Below, one piece after another: positions 21,323-35,400 of a DNA stretch of 64,000 bases (the stretch's first letter is position 1; each line of letters begins with the position of its first letter). Origin of the DNA: Perca fluviatilis (Eukaryota > Chordata > Actinopteri > Perciformes > Percidae). The stretch is from NCBI RefSeq assembly GCF_010015445.1, contig NC_053123.1, positions 6,838,934-6,902,933 on the forward strand. Direction: 5' to 3'. The notes under the pieces were generated by a model. That model was not told the DNA's origin, ran no database searches, and saw only the letters and a list, made by a program, of their open reading frames with translations. The translations under genes and the position numbers were made by a program.

Positions 21323-24300
21323 ATACGCTGCTCCCAGCTGCTCAGAGATTACTACGCCGGGAGGTTTGCCGATCCGGTGGCGAGTGGAGGTGGTCCAGGA
21401 GAGAGTGGAAAGGTAACCTAGCAGTGGGCAGTGAGGCGGAAGAACCGCAGGGTGCACAAGCTAGCTAATTCATGTCTCATTAGTGGTCTGATTTAAACAG
21501 TAAATTCATCAAATTCATTGCCCCATGTTGCTATTTTTTAAGCTACTGTAGCTGTCGTCATTCACGGAGACGGACCTTCGCTTCTCTTGAGAACTGAGAT
21601 GAGTGAGATGCTGTAAACATTGGTAATTTCAGCTAAAAGGTTCTTCATAGATCTAGCCACCAGATTGATGATTGATTTAACCTTTAACATGGACAACATT
21701 TTCTTTCCGAGGTCCACCCGCCAGAGTTTCCCAAATTCTGTGGAAAACACTGTACTGGTACTAATAAAATGGGGAATTGTAGCGTTTTTAACCACGTCAA
21801 GCAAAGTGGTATAATTTGCTGTGATGACGGAAACAGCACTGTTGTGTAGGCTGTATGTGTGATATTTTGACCCCTCCAGGAGGACATTAGAGTGTACCAG
21901 GTACCCAGTAATGCATTAAATCCCACCGGAGGGACTTTCCCTGTGGTCCACAGTCTAGGACAATACACAGCCTTAGCTAACGCTCGCCAGCTTCATACAA
22001 GAAGTTGCGAGCGAGGACCCTACGCCGGGTGGATTATGTCTAAATAAAGCCTCGGCAGTGTATGAATCACTGTGTCACTGATCCCCTCTGCTTCCCAGAC
22101 AACAGGTTCGCCTTCTGCAAGCTGTCATTGGCTTTCCACTCTTTCAAATGAAGAATAAAAGAGAGGGAGAAATCGAGACTGTGTGAGGGAGAGAGGGGAG
22201 TTGACGTTCATCACTCGAGTGCCGTGGCTTAGCCTAAGAGGCTTGAATAATCAGTATGTTAAGCTGTCAGGGTGTGCGCTCGCACCTACCACGCGCTTAC
22301 AAACTCCTGGGCGCTTTTTAATCAAGCGAAAACGCTGAGAGGCAGTGGCGAGTGCCAAGAGCCCCGGCTAAGAGATGAGCTTTAGAATATCTGTTACACT
22401 TTCTCCTGACATCACCAGACGTGCGTTTTCACTGTAAGCTGCAGCTTTTTTTTCCTTTTCTTTAAAGAGGACACAGTGAATTTTTTTCTCCATGCTTTTT
22501 ATTTAATGTGAATCATCATATTCAGTGTAACCACCTCATAGTACGCTGATTCTCTGCACATTCTACAAATAGATTCCACATTCACGGTGAATGACGGTGT
22601 AATCTACATTGTTTTGGTGAAATCCAGCCTACTGTGCATTTAACGTGTCGTGTGACCCACTGCACTATATGTGAGACCCCACTGTCAGCAGCAGTTGCCA
22701 GCATAGCTGAACTGTCAGTCTCATTTTGATTTATGTTCTGCCTTGGCGAAAACAAAAGCTGCGGTGTTTCTCTATTTACAGAATGTACCCTAATTTGCCC
22801 CATGCCAATAGGTTTTTGCAAGTATCATTCAAAACTCCATTTGAAAGTGCTGTTGAAATGTTGATTTAAAATTCTCCGCAAATGGTGCATTTTTCGTGCA
22901 GTTGTACAGTTTGAGAAAATGACTTTCTTGATCAGAAGCTAGTTTATAAATGCAGTGCTGTGTCACAGGTGATTCTCAGCACCTAAATGTGTCTGATGTG
23001 TCACATTCTGGTTTGTACATGTGATGGAAATCATCTGTCAGAGAAACGCGTAGTTTGGTGATCCCCTGACTGACGTTTTAGTTTTTATAATTAAATATTT
23101 TCACAACTACTGGATGCAGTTCCTTGAAATAGATGCCAAATGTTGCCATGCTAACACACTAAACTAAGATGGTAAACATTACTGAATGCTTGCTAAGCCG
23201 AGCAGCATGTCGGTATTGTCATTGTGACCATGTTAGCTATGACGGCTGGCTTTTCACTCCTCCCTCCAGTGTGGCCGTTCGGAACAACTATAATTATTTA
23301 GATTTTCCACGAGGTCAGACATGTCTTTCAAACTAGTTCTGAACAAGCATAAACTGACCCTTAGTCCTGTTACGAACTATCAAAAAAAAAAAAAAAACTC
23401 AGACAATTCCCCCTCGTCAGACCTAAAGGACAGTGGATTTGTGTCTTATTTTGTCTGCAGGACGGTGCAGACACATTTGCCAAACATTGTTGCAGACAGG
23501 ATTAACTCTGTGCAGGGATGGGCGGGAGTAGGCATAAAATGTGGGTGCGCAGGTGGGTGCAGGATTTAAAAAACAGTCCAACACAGACATTTAAATAATT
23601 AATTACATGTTGCAGACACAACTATGGTGTGCGTGATGCTTCTTCGCCCCAAACTGGATTACAGTAGAGTACAGTAGATCAGTTTTGACTGATTTAACTC
23701 TATAACCTATCCTTAACCAAAACACTATGACTATTTGGAAATAGACCCAATATACAAATGCTTAGACACGTGTCCGATTGGATCCCAGCTAGAGTCAATT
23801 AATGAGCACATTCAAGCTCTGATCTAATGGAGAAATAACAACACAAGGCTAACACTCCTCCATGGGTATGTGCATAGTTCTTTGATCACTATAGCTCTCT
23901 TAACTCCAAGCCAACAATAACATTTTCTTGTCACCACTTGAACTGGTTCTCCAAACCCCCTGCATTAGCCGGTATAAAAATAGCACTAACACAGGGGGCA
24001 GAGGGGCTGCCTATTTATGACCATACGTCACCACCCAGAGTGATGCTAGGAAAGCAGCAGGGAAGGCTAAAGCCCTGTTCCTGCTCCACCTTTCCCTTCT
24101 CAACCCACAGCCGCTTCCATTTTCCCTCTCCCGACTCTTCATCCTCTCTGATTGATCTCGCAGCCCTTCACCAGCTTAAATTACATCAGCCGGTGGCTTT
24201 GCACAGAGACAGGAAGGCCCTCAGGTTTCACAGATCATAATTCTCTCCAATAGCTTCAACTTTTAAAGGTGCCATGTTTAATTTCAGCCACTGGCAATGC

Positions 24301-24514
24301 CTCACACCTCCAGCCCCTGGCATTCTGTTATGAATTATGACACGGCATAGATTGTTTTTGAAGTTTACAGCTCAGCTCAGTGACAGAGAACTGCTAACCA
24401 ATTGAGTGAGTGTGTAGGAGGGTAAGAAACAGCCAACGGCCGCAGATGAGCCCAATGGATTGTTTGTATGTCAGCGTCTGATCAGCTGTGTGTTGACCCT
24501 GTGAGTGCATTACT

Positions 24515-24516
<2 letters not shown>
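21323..24516. other. Noncoding, scattered repeat fragments
   Basis: About 23035-23240 resembles the GATCACCTGACTTTT / CATGCTAGC repeat better preserved at 42004-42600. 24060-24240 is pyrimidine-rich with an open frame but no motif. No gene supported. Confidence 0.45.

Positions 24517-24609
<93 letters not shown>
24517..24609. repeat. (AC)n microsatellite, about 46 units
   Basis: Uninterrupted AC run of about 92 bp. Confidence 0.98.
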
Positions 24610-24610
<1 letters not shown>

Positions 24611-24762
24611 CATTCCACTAAAACGCAGTGCAAACCTTCAACAGTCATTGAACTCAAGATCAAGAACTTTTAAAAACAACACAGTGAGCTGTAAAGGCGC
24701 CAATGCGTGTAGTAGTCTGCTTTGTGTGTCAAACTGCCTTCCTGAGCAGAGTGACTGCTGGA

Positions 24763-25724
24763 GTTGTTCCGATACTGGGGGTGTAAATCACACGTTTTAT
24801 CACAATATGATTTATTTAATTTATTTATTTATTTGACACTGGGGCAGTGCTCATTAATAAACTGCAAAGTAACTGTAAATGAGCCAGAGTTAGCTCAGCA
24901 GGCTAATTTTCAGCTGTTGTCCCTGGCCAGTTTTAAAATGGCAACCTAAAAAAATAAAAGGGTGACCAGTAAAAGAACGATAAGTATTTGATTCTCTTAT
25001 CTGCATTGGCAACATATTCCAGTCTTTAGATGCTGTTACAGAGAACGCTGACTGACCAAAAGCACTCCTTTGAGTGGGAATGATACAGTCCCCTCTTGTG
25101 GTACGATATTATATTAAAATCTTAGGACAACAATACAATATTTACTGATATCACAAAGTCTGCCACGATACGATTTTGCTTCAATTCAGGGTCCTGCTAC
25201 CGATACGAGAGGATGCATAATTTAAATTAAAAACAAGCTACTCCTTTTTAATGAAAAAGAATGAATATAAAGTGTGAATTTCAAAATAAAGGTGCATCTT
25301 AAAGATGATATGTATCGATATTTTCATTTAGTATTGATAATATTGGGTCACTCAGGATTGAATTAATACATCGATCAAGATTAATGTTACACCCCTAACC
25401 GATGCCAGTATCGGAAAATCCCTCAGGTCCTGCCTAAAATGCTAGTATCAGTATCGGCGAGTACGATTCCACGTAATTAAGCCCGGAAGAAAATCTCCTT
25501 CAAAGTAGTTTATTTATGTTCTTTTTCCGTCAAACTTGATAATGAAATAACGTTTTTGGCACTGATTTTCTGTATGTCATGAGCCAGACCATACAATGAT
25601 AACAATCATATCACATCTGTACAGGGATAGTAGTATACAGCTTTTATAAAATTATAATTTACATATATTTTTGTCTCATTTATGTATTGTGTTGGGAAGG
25701 AAAAAATGGTATTGAAACATCTCT
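24763..25724 (+). mobile_element. Interspersed repeat X with inner element
   Basis: The left end GTTGTTCCGATACT and right end TATTGAAACATCTCT resemble inverse termini. A second copy of the family lies at 39213-39890 and an antisense copy at 8470-8745. The inner element at 24777-25396 interrupts it near the left end. Confidence 0.55.
24777..25396. mobile_element. Inner MITE with GGGGTGTAA ends
   Basis: GGGGTGTAAATCACACG at the left and AATGTTACACCCCT at the right are inverse. Flanks share CCGAT, a worn duplication. The host repeat resumes after it (CCGATGCCAGTATCGG). Confidence 0.6.
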
Positions 25725-26390
25725 AGTAGCTACCACTCTCCAGCAATCTTTCTTTTCTTCAATGTAATGAAGCTGGAAAGTGTTCAATTAGCAGTAAAAA
25801 AAAGAAAGGAAATGCTAATTAGTGAATGTATCATTCCAGCAATCTACAGCTTCTTTAATGAAGCGCCGATTCAACAAGTGCAGGAGTAGTTAGCCGCCAC
25901 AGTGAAGTCATTGAGAAGAACAGAGGTAGTGGCAAATCAGACAAGAACTAAAGGTAACAAACTCCTGGAATTTACTGTTTTGCAGTGGTGTAACAAGTTA
26001 CATTATGTTGAATGGATTTTAAGATTACATAATACACTTTAACGCTGAGCTGTCACCTGATAAGCTGCTGTGCTACCGATGGTGTGATTGGTGAAGTTGG
26101 GTGGGAAGGGCGAGCCTTTGACCTTAAACAGCCTTAATCCAGCCATGACTACTAACTCAATAGCCCTTCTGTGCAAGGCTGTGCTATGCTGAGTCAGGAG
26201 GTCAGTATAATTAATCAGGTGATCAAATTGCAAATGTCAAAAGAATATGGTATAAAAACCAGACGGACAAATTATTTAGCAGGGTCATGTCATGTCTGCA
26301 TCAATCTAAATGTACATGCCTAAGCAATGTGTCTAAAACATTAAGTAGGTGGAGATAAAGACATTACTGTATGCCAGAGAAGGGGACTAC
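25725..26390. other. Noncoding, nothing recognised
   Basis: AT-rich. A minus-strand frame at 26039-26233 carries no known motif. Confidence 0.5.
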
Positions 26391-27045
26391 AGTTTGAGAC
26401 TCGAACTCGAGTCAAAATTAAGTCGCACACACAGTGACTTCAGACTTGACTTGAGACTCGTCCTCAAAAGACTTAAGACTCGACTCGTACTCGAAATGCG
26501 GGACTCGTGAACAATCTTTATTTTTAGGAAATGTCTGATGAGCTGAATGTTATTCCCCTAACTGCGTGACCTATGACCTACCTACATAACACGTGATATG
26601 TAACGTACCTGCTGCGTACATGAGAAAAGACAACAAACATGTCGACGGCACCGGCAGCTGCTGGGTCATTCATCACAAGCTTTGGCTTCAAACACTGCAT
26701 ACAACAAGGGCCAAACAATAGAAGCACTGAATGCTAAATATGTGGTTTCAAGATATAAACGATTCTGGCTCAACCACATATCATTTTATCAGGCACCTGA
26801 AAACGCAAACTGACAGGTTAGAAAACATATTTAGCTCAGCATTGGCCATCTGACGTTAGCTTGTTTGTTGCTTTAGCCATGACCTATGCAGGTTAACTTG
26901 TTTGCTAGATAGATAGTTATGAAAAGTTGAACTTGTGGTTGTAGATTTACATAATAATTGACATCCCGCTGGCTGCAATGCTTTGAATTCCTTATATATA
27001 GCTATGCAGTGTTCTAAGCATCCTGGATGGAACGCAGTAGGGCAG

Positions 27046-27600
27046 ACTAGAGACTTGACTTGGACTCTAGCTCAGAGACTTGAGACTTGACTTGGACTCT
27101 AGCTCAGAGACTTGAGACTTGACTTGGACTCTAGCTCAGAGACTTGAGACTTGGACTCTAGCGCAGAGACTTGAGACTTGGACTCTAGCGCAGAGACTTG
27201 AGACTTGACTTGGACTCCAGCTCAGAGACTTGAGACTTGACTTGGACTCCAGCTCAGAGACTTGAGACTTGACTTGGACTCTAGTGCAGAGACTTGAGAC
27301 TTGACTTGGACTCTAGTGCAGAGACTTGAGACTTGACTTGGACTCTAGTGCAGAGACTTGAGACTTGACTTGGACTCTAGCACAGAGACTTGAGACTTGG
27401 ACTCTAGCGCAGAGACTTGAGACTTGACTTGGACTCCAGCTCAGAGACTTGAGACTTGACTTGGACTCTAGTGCAGAGACTTGAGACTTGACTTGGACTC
27501 TAGCTCAGAGACTTGAGACTTGACTTGGACTCTAGTGCAGAGACTTGAGACTTGACTTGGACTCTAGTGCAGAGACTTGAGACTTGACTTAGACTATTGC
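27046..27600 (+). repeat. 32/27-bp minisatellite, about 18 units
   Basis: The unit reads GAGACTTGAGACTTGACTTG then GACTCTAGCTCA (32 bp). Three units lack one GACTT (27 bp). The last bases of the unit vary in set forms (GCTCA, GCGCA, GTGCA, GCACA). The flank 26395-26510 has the same GACTCGAGTC / GACTTGAGACTCG vocabulary, so the array probably grew inside an older interspersed repeat. Confidence 0.97.
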
Positions 27601-27609
27601 TCAGCGACT

Positions 27610-28862
27610 TGTGAGCATCTCTGCTGTATGTTTGTTTATACTACGCATGTTCAGAGATGTACAGATTGTGGCTTTCGGTACGTTGATGTGTTATTGACTA
27701 TATGAAGTTATGTACCTGCTCATAGCTTTCTCACTAAGAGACCTGAGGAGGGGTACAGATAGATATAGAAATCGAAAACAGCTCAAAGCGGCAACAGTAA
27801 CTTTTGACCAATTACCCATAGAAATACCTGGCTATGAAAATTCAATAAATGTGATAAAAGAAATCTGAAAAAAATTCCAAATTCTAAGTCCAGCATCTGA
27901 TATAACATAATAATAAACAGCTTGATAATAATAGTTGAGTCTCTTGTGTGCAGACATTGCTGTGTGACTCATTGGAAAGGCAAACAGAACGGCAAACAAC
28001 CTTAAAGCAATTAAAAAGCCAATAAAAAGTTAAAGCGGGTTTTTATTTTGACTCTTTAATCTGATTTTCAAATGTTCTAATATTAAAAAGAAATGTCTAA
28101 TACGTTCCAAGATTTTTGTAATTATATTTTATAAAATAATCAACATTTAAGATATAGCTTTCTATAATTGCTCTAAATCATGTTCTTTGTTTTTCTGAAC
28201 GGTGTTGGTATATTCAACATTTTGGGCTTCAAATTGTTTTAGATTATTTATGGCCACATTATGGTTGTACTGACGTTTCGTTCATACTCATTTTGCAGCA
28301 ACTCAATCTTTGGATATGTGTAATTTTGTTTACAATTTTCAGTTCACCAAACTTTAATTCATACACAGCATGAAACTTTAATCTAGCCTATTAAAAGGTT
28401 ATTCTTTGTAAGTCCTATTGTGGAAAAGTAGATGCCAGTTAACAGTTAGTTCTCCAATATATTATGTCTAAAGTCAGCACACAACAGACCAAACACAGAA
28501 ATTCCTCTGCAGCCATTTTGTCTGCGTCCATTTGCCCTCCATCATTCTGAGACAGGCAGTCAGTGTCAGTGGCCTTTTTCACACTGAGCCAGTCCCTACC
28601 CAGGAAACCCCGGCACACTCTGTGCCCTGAGCCAGGCCAGCGGGAGATCCGGAACGGCTCGAAAAAGGGCCAAGGCACAAAGGGGCCAGCTGCTTGCAGA
28701 GCATTGGCTTTACATAGAAGGAAGCAGGGCTTACTGAATATACTGGATGCATGTAATCCATCTCTTTGTAGTGTGGTTGTTCCAAATGACAAATAAGCAG
28801 TGGAAACAGGAATACTTTGAGAATTAATTTTGAGGAAGACGTTCCTAGAGAATACAACACAT
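27610..28862. other. Noncoding, nothing recognised
   Basis: AT-rich to 28430. 28500-28800 is more GC-rich, with open frames on both strands lacking recognisable domains. Confidence 0.45.
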
Positions 28863-29294
28863 TAGGGCTGCACAATACATAGTTTTTTTCATCGTCATCG
28901 TGATATCAACCTGCGCAATAAACACATCGGGAAAGGCTGCGACATATCACGACAGACACAGATTGTTTGTGTTAGTTGAAAGACTATCGGTAGAAAACTG
29001 CACTTTAAAATAAAACTGCCGTTTTTTCTTCTTTTTTTTTTATTTTATTTTTTATTCAATTCAATGTTTAATTTGTTCCATAAAAAATTTTGGAAATGAT
29101 TTCCTTTCATTTGTTTGTTTCATTTGTTAAATTCAACAAGCAATTTGTTTTATGTTAGCAGAATACTGAAAGCAGCCGAAATGCAGAACTAAGATCACTT
29201 TAATATCTGTTTATTTATCGCAAGTAATATTGTTACCGCGATATTCAACAACGTTATCGCATATCGCATATTTTCCTCACATTGTGCAGCCCTA
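28863..29294. mobile_element. hAT-type MITE, 432 bp
   Basis: TAGGGCTGCACAAT and ATTGTGCAGCCCTA are exact inverse ends. The flanking 8-mers CAACACAT and ATTAACAT share only ACAT, so the target duplication is worn. Same terminal type as 18749-19128. Confidence 0.85.
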
Positions 29295-31976
29295 ATTAAC
29301 ATGTAATTACGGAGGATTCATTGAATAATAACGAGCAAGTAGCCTGCGATCAACGGAGTCGTACGCCATCCCTGTCTTCATCCCTGTCTTCTCTCAGTGA
29401 CATTATTTGAGAAACAAAAGCTGTCCGCTCCCATTTCATATGCTGCTACATTTGTGTGTTTTGCTCAAATCAGTTCCCAAACCTTCACAACACCTAGTTC
29501 CCCCAAACTGACATGTGTGGCATTATGTGATGTGAAAGTGTAAAACTGGGGTGACATGGCGAGCCACACTCATTGTCTGCATTAACTGCACACAGCTCAA
29601 CTTAAGCTCAAAGCAGTGGCTTACGAAGGCACGCAAAGGCACGAGCAGGAGTGTGCACAACACATCACCGAGGCTCGTAAATATCTCATTCTACAAGGGA
29701 TTTTTATGTATGCATTCTTATGTGAGCTTACACTGAAAGAGTTGACGTGCAGTAAGTGCATTAAATATGCCTGCATCAGAGCTGCTGGGCTCATGTGTGT
29801 GAAAAAAAAAAAAAAGACAACTTATGTTTGGAGAGCAAAGCCATTTTCTTCTTTCGTAGTTTCTTTAGTTCTCTCAGTGTCATTTATACCTACATTGGCA
29901 ATCCTCTAAACCCGGACTATGTTACTTACAGCATGGTGATTAGCGATATTAGGCGGTTAAGGTTTTTGACATTAAGTGGTTGGAGGACTGAATGATTTTT
30001 TTTAAGTGTTGAGAAATAATTTTCCTTTTGAGAAATACGGCATCTGTTGATTCATGAAAATGCGTCATTCGCACAGTACTCTAATAATCTATAGAGCTTT
30101 GCATTCAGCCTGGACTCTGTTGAGGTTCTAATGGCTCCTGCTGTATCAACATGCTCTTTGTGATGATACATGGAAACTCGAGTGCGGGTTAATACAGGGA
30201 GGATGAGCAGTTGTGACTTTGGCTGAGGGCCAGCTGAGCATCTGAGAAGTAGTGCAGGCAAAACACCTGCATGTTTCTTCATGTAGTAAAAACACCCAAT
30301 TTACACGTCCTAATAAACTAACAACCAAACACCTGAATGCACAAATATGTGACATCATAAATACGCAATTCACTGATTTATAGTCAAAAACATCATAAAT
30401 ATGCAAAATCAAAGTGACTTTCAGAGTTAGATTTTAAGTGCCAAGGATTTCTGTTTTTTTTTTGTTTCATTCAGCTGTTCCACACACACTATCACAATAA
30501 AAGCCTTTCAGTGAAAGCTGCTATCCCTCGAGGCAGCCCTGATGGGAAGACCCTCATTCCCAGGATGCTTTGTCACAGATGCTGTTTTGTGTAAATTAGA
30601 AAATGATGATCACAGAAAGAAAGGTCAAACTATCTAATAGAGGTCTCTTTTTATTTTTTATTTTTTTTTGAAAGTCACACAGATCTTACTATGATTGCAT
30701 AATGAAAATAGTATACAAACATACAAATTGAGATGCCTTAAATAGGGCAGGATACCTGACCTGTGATTGGATAATAAAAACGTGTTTTTAAATTGATTTA
30801 TCTAAAGACTTTGGAAGAATAACATTAACGCTCATAGCTTGGCAGATATTTAATTTTTTTTTGCCATTTACCAAATTTAAATAATATGATAATACAATAT
30901 GTGATTAAAAACCTCATTTTTGTCCACATTTGCTCCTCAGTCATATGTAAACATTAAAACCATACCTCCCTCCTCACAAAAACGCTCCAAAGAAACAAAA
31001 CGCCACACAAGGAGAAGCATTTCCTCAGTTGTTGACATTGTTTTAAGTTCCAATTTTCAGATATGATAGAGTGGCTTTAAAATCTCGGGGCTGGTAGTAT
31101 TGATGTCTAAAGCACTTTAGCAGTATCTCTGTCTCTCTCACAAATACACACACACACATGCACACGCACACACTCTCCACTTCCCCTTCCTGATAAAGTA
31201 CAGGATGTGCGGATGGAGAACTAAGCAGTTTATTTTTTTTCTTTTTTTTTTTTTTCGTCTCCTCTGCTGTTGCCAGGAATGCTTTATGGGCCATGTTAAT
31301 ATTGGCGTTCTCCTGCTAGAAAGATTGCTTGATTCAATCAAGCAAGTCACTGCCTTGTAAAGTCATTACACTTTGTGCAATGTCATGCGTTCTGGAGCCA
31401 GTGGACGGTCCTGTGTTCTGTCCCGGTATCAGGGAAGTGGCCTAGCGAAAGCACGTGTGCCTGTCGCGTCAGCACCTATAAATAGCCATCACCCAACGAA
31501 ACATAAACACTTTTCAAAAAATCAATTAGGGATGCGTTTTCCGTAACCAAAATACAGCATGTTGTCCTTCTCAACTTGTGCTCCGGGCAGACCTTAAAAT
31601 AAAAGACTTGACTCACTTTCCCACTGAATTTGCACACGCTGAAAAGCCGGAGGGTATGAGATTGCAAAAGACACGAGGAGAGAAGATGAAGAGATTGTGG
31701 GGTGGAGAGGGAGGGGGGAAGTTGATATCAGGGCAGAATATCAGAGGAAGAAGAAAAATACAGTGACCTCGCTGATATCATCTCCTGCAATAGTGTCACT
31801 TTTCTGAGAGGGACAGAAGCGCTGCAGGGAAAACTTAAAACATGCATACAGGAAAGATGGAGAGTCCAGAGACGGAACAGAGACAACTGAGCATGAAGAA
31901 AACAAAAACAAGAGCAGGAGAGGTGGGAAGTACTTTTTAAAGCCTCAGTGCCGGCTGAAAAAAAGCAGAGTCTTAC
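29295..31976. other. Noncoding, no gene supported
   Basis: AT-rich. A short (AC)n run lies at 31145-31172 and a T-run at 31229-31255. If the exon at 31977-32270 is real, this would be its intron 1. Confidence 0.4.
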
Positions 31977-32270
31977 CTGCTCAGAGGTTCTGGTTGGTGG
32001 GGCGGAGAAGTGAGGAGAGTCAAAGGGTCCCGGGGTGGTCTGGGTGGTAGAGGGGTCTCGGTCCAGGCTCGAAGCAGGGCTGGAGGGTGGTCCAGGAGAG
32101 GGGAGGAAGGATGGAGTGACAGGGAGCAGGGAGACGGGGAGGCTAAAGGGGGGAAGAAGAAACGCTGCTTGCCTTTCCCTCCCTTACTCTCTCTCTCTTT
32201 ATCTCTTTTCTCCCACCAACAAACACACACACACACACACGCTCGGAGGCAGACACCAGAACCCCGAGTC
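31977..32270 (-). other. Possible noncoding first exon of a minus-strand gene
   Basis: On the minus strand, GAGCAG at 31977-31982 is followed by GTAAGA (31971-31976), a near-perfect splice donor. The sequence just upstream is purine/pyrimidine-skewed and GC-rich, unlike the AT-rich surroundings, and the CCAAT cluster at 32366-32439 lies 5' of it. The 99-codon minus frame across it is low complexity, so I read it as 5' UTR rather than protein. The gene cannot be named; later exons would be to the left, perhaps outside the window. Confidence 0.35.
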
Positions 32271-32279
32271 ACTCAGATA

Positions 32280-32460
32280 ATAGGCAGAGAAAGAGTCTTT
32301 AGATTTACACGCTCTGCCACGGGGGGAGGGTGGGGTAAGATCTCCTCCCACTCTCCTCTAGGCAGCCAATGGGAGGTGGCAGAGAGGTGTCCAGGCAGCC
32401 AATGAAAGGGGAAGCAGCCGGTGCCTTGCCCAAGCCAATAAGTGCAATAGCTCATAGCCA
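32280..32460 (-). promoter_or_regulatory. Putative promoter with three CCAAT boxes
   Basis: CCAAT occurs at 32366-32370, 32399-32403 and 32435-32439; the first two sit in a repeated GGCAGCCAAT block. Local GC content is raised and no TATA box is obvious. Position 5' of the donor-bearing exon suggests a TATA-less promoter firing to the left. This is inference. Confidence 0.35.
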
Positions 32461-35400
32461 GTTGAAATAATTACAGTACTGAGGAAGGGGAATAGTGGAA
32501 AAAAGCGGTCCCTTTTTTTTTTGAAGGACGGACCAAGCGTTGCAGTCCAGCCAGTGAGTGTGATTTAGGGCTGCAACAGACATTAGAGTGATTAGATTCC
32601 GGGCCACTTAACCCGGCCCGACGTTACTGCATGCTGCTCTGCAGACCCTGCAGCCACACTGAAAAAGAGGCTTCCATCAGCTGGAGTTTGAGAATTACTC
32701 ATGTTTGGTCAAACGAGCCACACATGCATGCAAAGGCAGGAACACATGCATGTGTTCACATTCACAGGCTCTCACACACACCCACTTAATCAATTCCCTT
32801 CTGCCACGTACAGTACATTTACACTCGGCGTTCTCCTACTGCGCTCATCAACAACAGAGAAGAAGAACCGAAGTGTGAAATGCCATCCGGCGTTGTTGCT
32901 CCTATGTTCACTGAATAAGCATGCTTCACTTCCACAAGTCTTATTTTATTTTCCCCCCGCCCCTGCTCAATCGATGGCTCTGGCAAGCACCCAGCGTGAT
33001 AAATGATCAATGGGTGAACTGTCAGGTTGAGGAATGAAATGCACATCACCATTTCACTCCTCGTTCTGCACAGTGAAGTGAAGGAAACACCAGTTGTTGT
33101 TTTTTTCTTTTACATCAAGAACAGTGCAAAGAAGCAGCACTTTTCCGTTGTTCTTTTTGTCATCAAACGCAGCTCGGCGACTTGCTGAAAGGTAGATTTT
33201 TGTCAGGGATTCAGGGTATTCTCAGGGGCCGCCAGCTGTGTTTTATTATATTTTGCTGCAAGTCTCAGCGTTTTTCTCCATGATGTTCACAAGCTCGAAC
33301 AAAAACTTAGTCCCCAAGGAAAATTATCCATTCATTTACCGCTGTTCAGAGTGGAGGGGGGTTAGAACCTATCCCAGCATGCATTGGACAAGAGGCGGGA
33401 GTAAGCCCTGGACAGGTCGGCAGTCTATCACCGGGCTTACACACATAGACAAACACCGTTATTCTCCCCTATGGCCACTTGAGTGTTTTCAATTGACCTA
33501 ACCTGCATGTGTTTGGGATGTTGGAGGAAACCTATGCAGACATGGCGCATAAATACAAACGAATGGCTGCAGTTAGACAGTGGTTTCCAGGGAACACTAG
33601 TAGTTAGTAGTAGTTCTTTTCTGCCATGTCCTCTCTTGCTCAAGATCCCTTGCATGAATAAGACCTGAATATGTTGCTGCCACTCAGCCTTGCTTCCAAT
33701 TTGTCCCAGTGGCCACTCGTGGAATTGCAGCGTAAATTCCCCTGCGGCCCAAAAATAATTTTCCCCACAGACCACCGTTATGAAAGAGACATCTGTAAAA
33801 CTGTTGACAGGACACCTCGAACTGCACACAAAGGTCAATTATAACACTTTCTATTATGAATTTTGAGGTTTTATATTTGTAAAACTTTCCTCGATACGAG
33901 AAAAACGATTTAACTCGCGGGTGGGGCCCAGCGGGAGAAACACTACTGCGCATATTCCAGGCCCCAGCGCTTAGTCTTGCAGTCAATTTTGGTGCCATTT
34001 TGGGATCCGGTATCCAGTTAATGTAATACATCCATGGCATGTTCAGTGGGCCACATACCGCCGGAAGTAAACCCAGAAGCTAGAAGCTTTTTTGGCGAGT
34101 CCTGTTGGACTGAATAGGAGCCATCTTTGGGGCCGGTGTCCAGTTCTTATAATACATCCATGATCCCTTGCCAAACTTTAATCTGAATAGGCTTGACAAT
34201 GTCTTTTATCATTTTCAGACATGGAGTACATGCTACAAATATATGGAATATTGCTGGCTTCATGTATCCGTTAAAGTGATGGCTTTTCGGTATTCAAACA
34301 TAGGTCTTTATTTCATAAATGTCCATCACGGCTTTATTCAGACATGACCGGACCGTTCCAGAAATAACCATAATGTTAATGTGACCTGGTGAGTGGAGAG
34401 GGGACAATTGCACAATGGAACAGGGGGATTCCTGTCTGATCACGTGCTGTATGTGAAGCATTTAGCTGTTTTTCTTTTTATAATTTCATTCATGCATTTT
34501 TTGGGGAAAATTTAGGGAGGGACACTGACAAATATATTACAGCACTCCTAAAGCAGAGAAAATGTGGATTTTCTCTTTCTCTCTGTGGATTTAACTCTGT
34601 GCTGCTGAAGCCTTTACATTAATCTGACAGGATTCATTTCAGACTTCTTTATATTAAAGTAACTCAGCTTTTTATTATTTTGAATTCCTATTTGCATTTA
34701 GATGAGACATTTCTTTTATGCAATAGTTACAGCTCCATTCCACAATCCTAAATAAAACAAATATTGGATTCATTTTTATTCAGTATTTTTTTATACTACA
34801 AAATCATCAGCTGTGTGAAGAGTTTGGAGGTTAAAGGTGCTATTTCTTTACCAAGGTAAAACCGTTGCATGTGTAGGGCCTGCAGATTAACGCATTACTC
34901 CCTTTTTGAATGATCTTTAGCAGGGGCCCTGAGAATCAATGAGGATGTCAATACCTGAGTGCATTATAACACGGTTGGATATGCACAGCACAAGTGTTGC
35001 ATCAAACTGTCAGTTTAGCGGAGAGTAAAATCCAGAAGTTTGTCTTTCTGTGAAATCGATGTCTGATATGGCCAGACAGCGGATGCATGAGAAAGAATAT
35101 CCCTCGACAGTGGTCCTTACTGGAGGGTTGCCTTGTATATTGGCGTCTAAGATTAGACATACATGCAGGCAGGCAGGGTTTTCCCTATCATTATCTATCA
35201 TTATAAGGCTTAGGCGTAGCACCCACGCCGTTTGTGGCACCACCTTTAGTCAAATGACTGTAACTAAAAGACTTTTCTCAGATCGAATGGTTGTAGTTGG
35301 TCCCAAGTGGACTTATTTAGCTTATTTAACTTATTTAGTTTTTTTTTTTTTGTTATCTGCTCTATCTTTACCAATGTTTTAGACACAGATATGGTAATAA

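Noticed and set aside
27046..27600. CRISPR-like array
   Set aside because: Units are contiguous without unique spacers and the DNA is vertebrate; it is a minisatellite.
31973..32405. 99- and 131-codon frames on opposite strands
   Set aside because: Low-complexity Arg/Gly/Ser/Pro content; better read as a possible 5' UTR/promoter.
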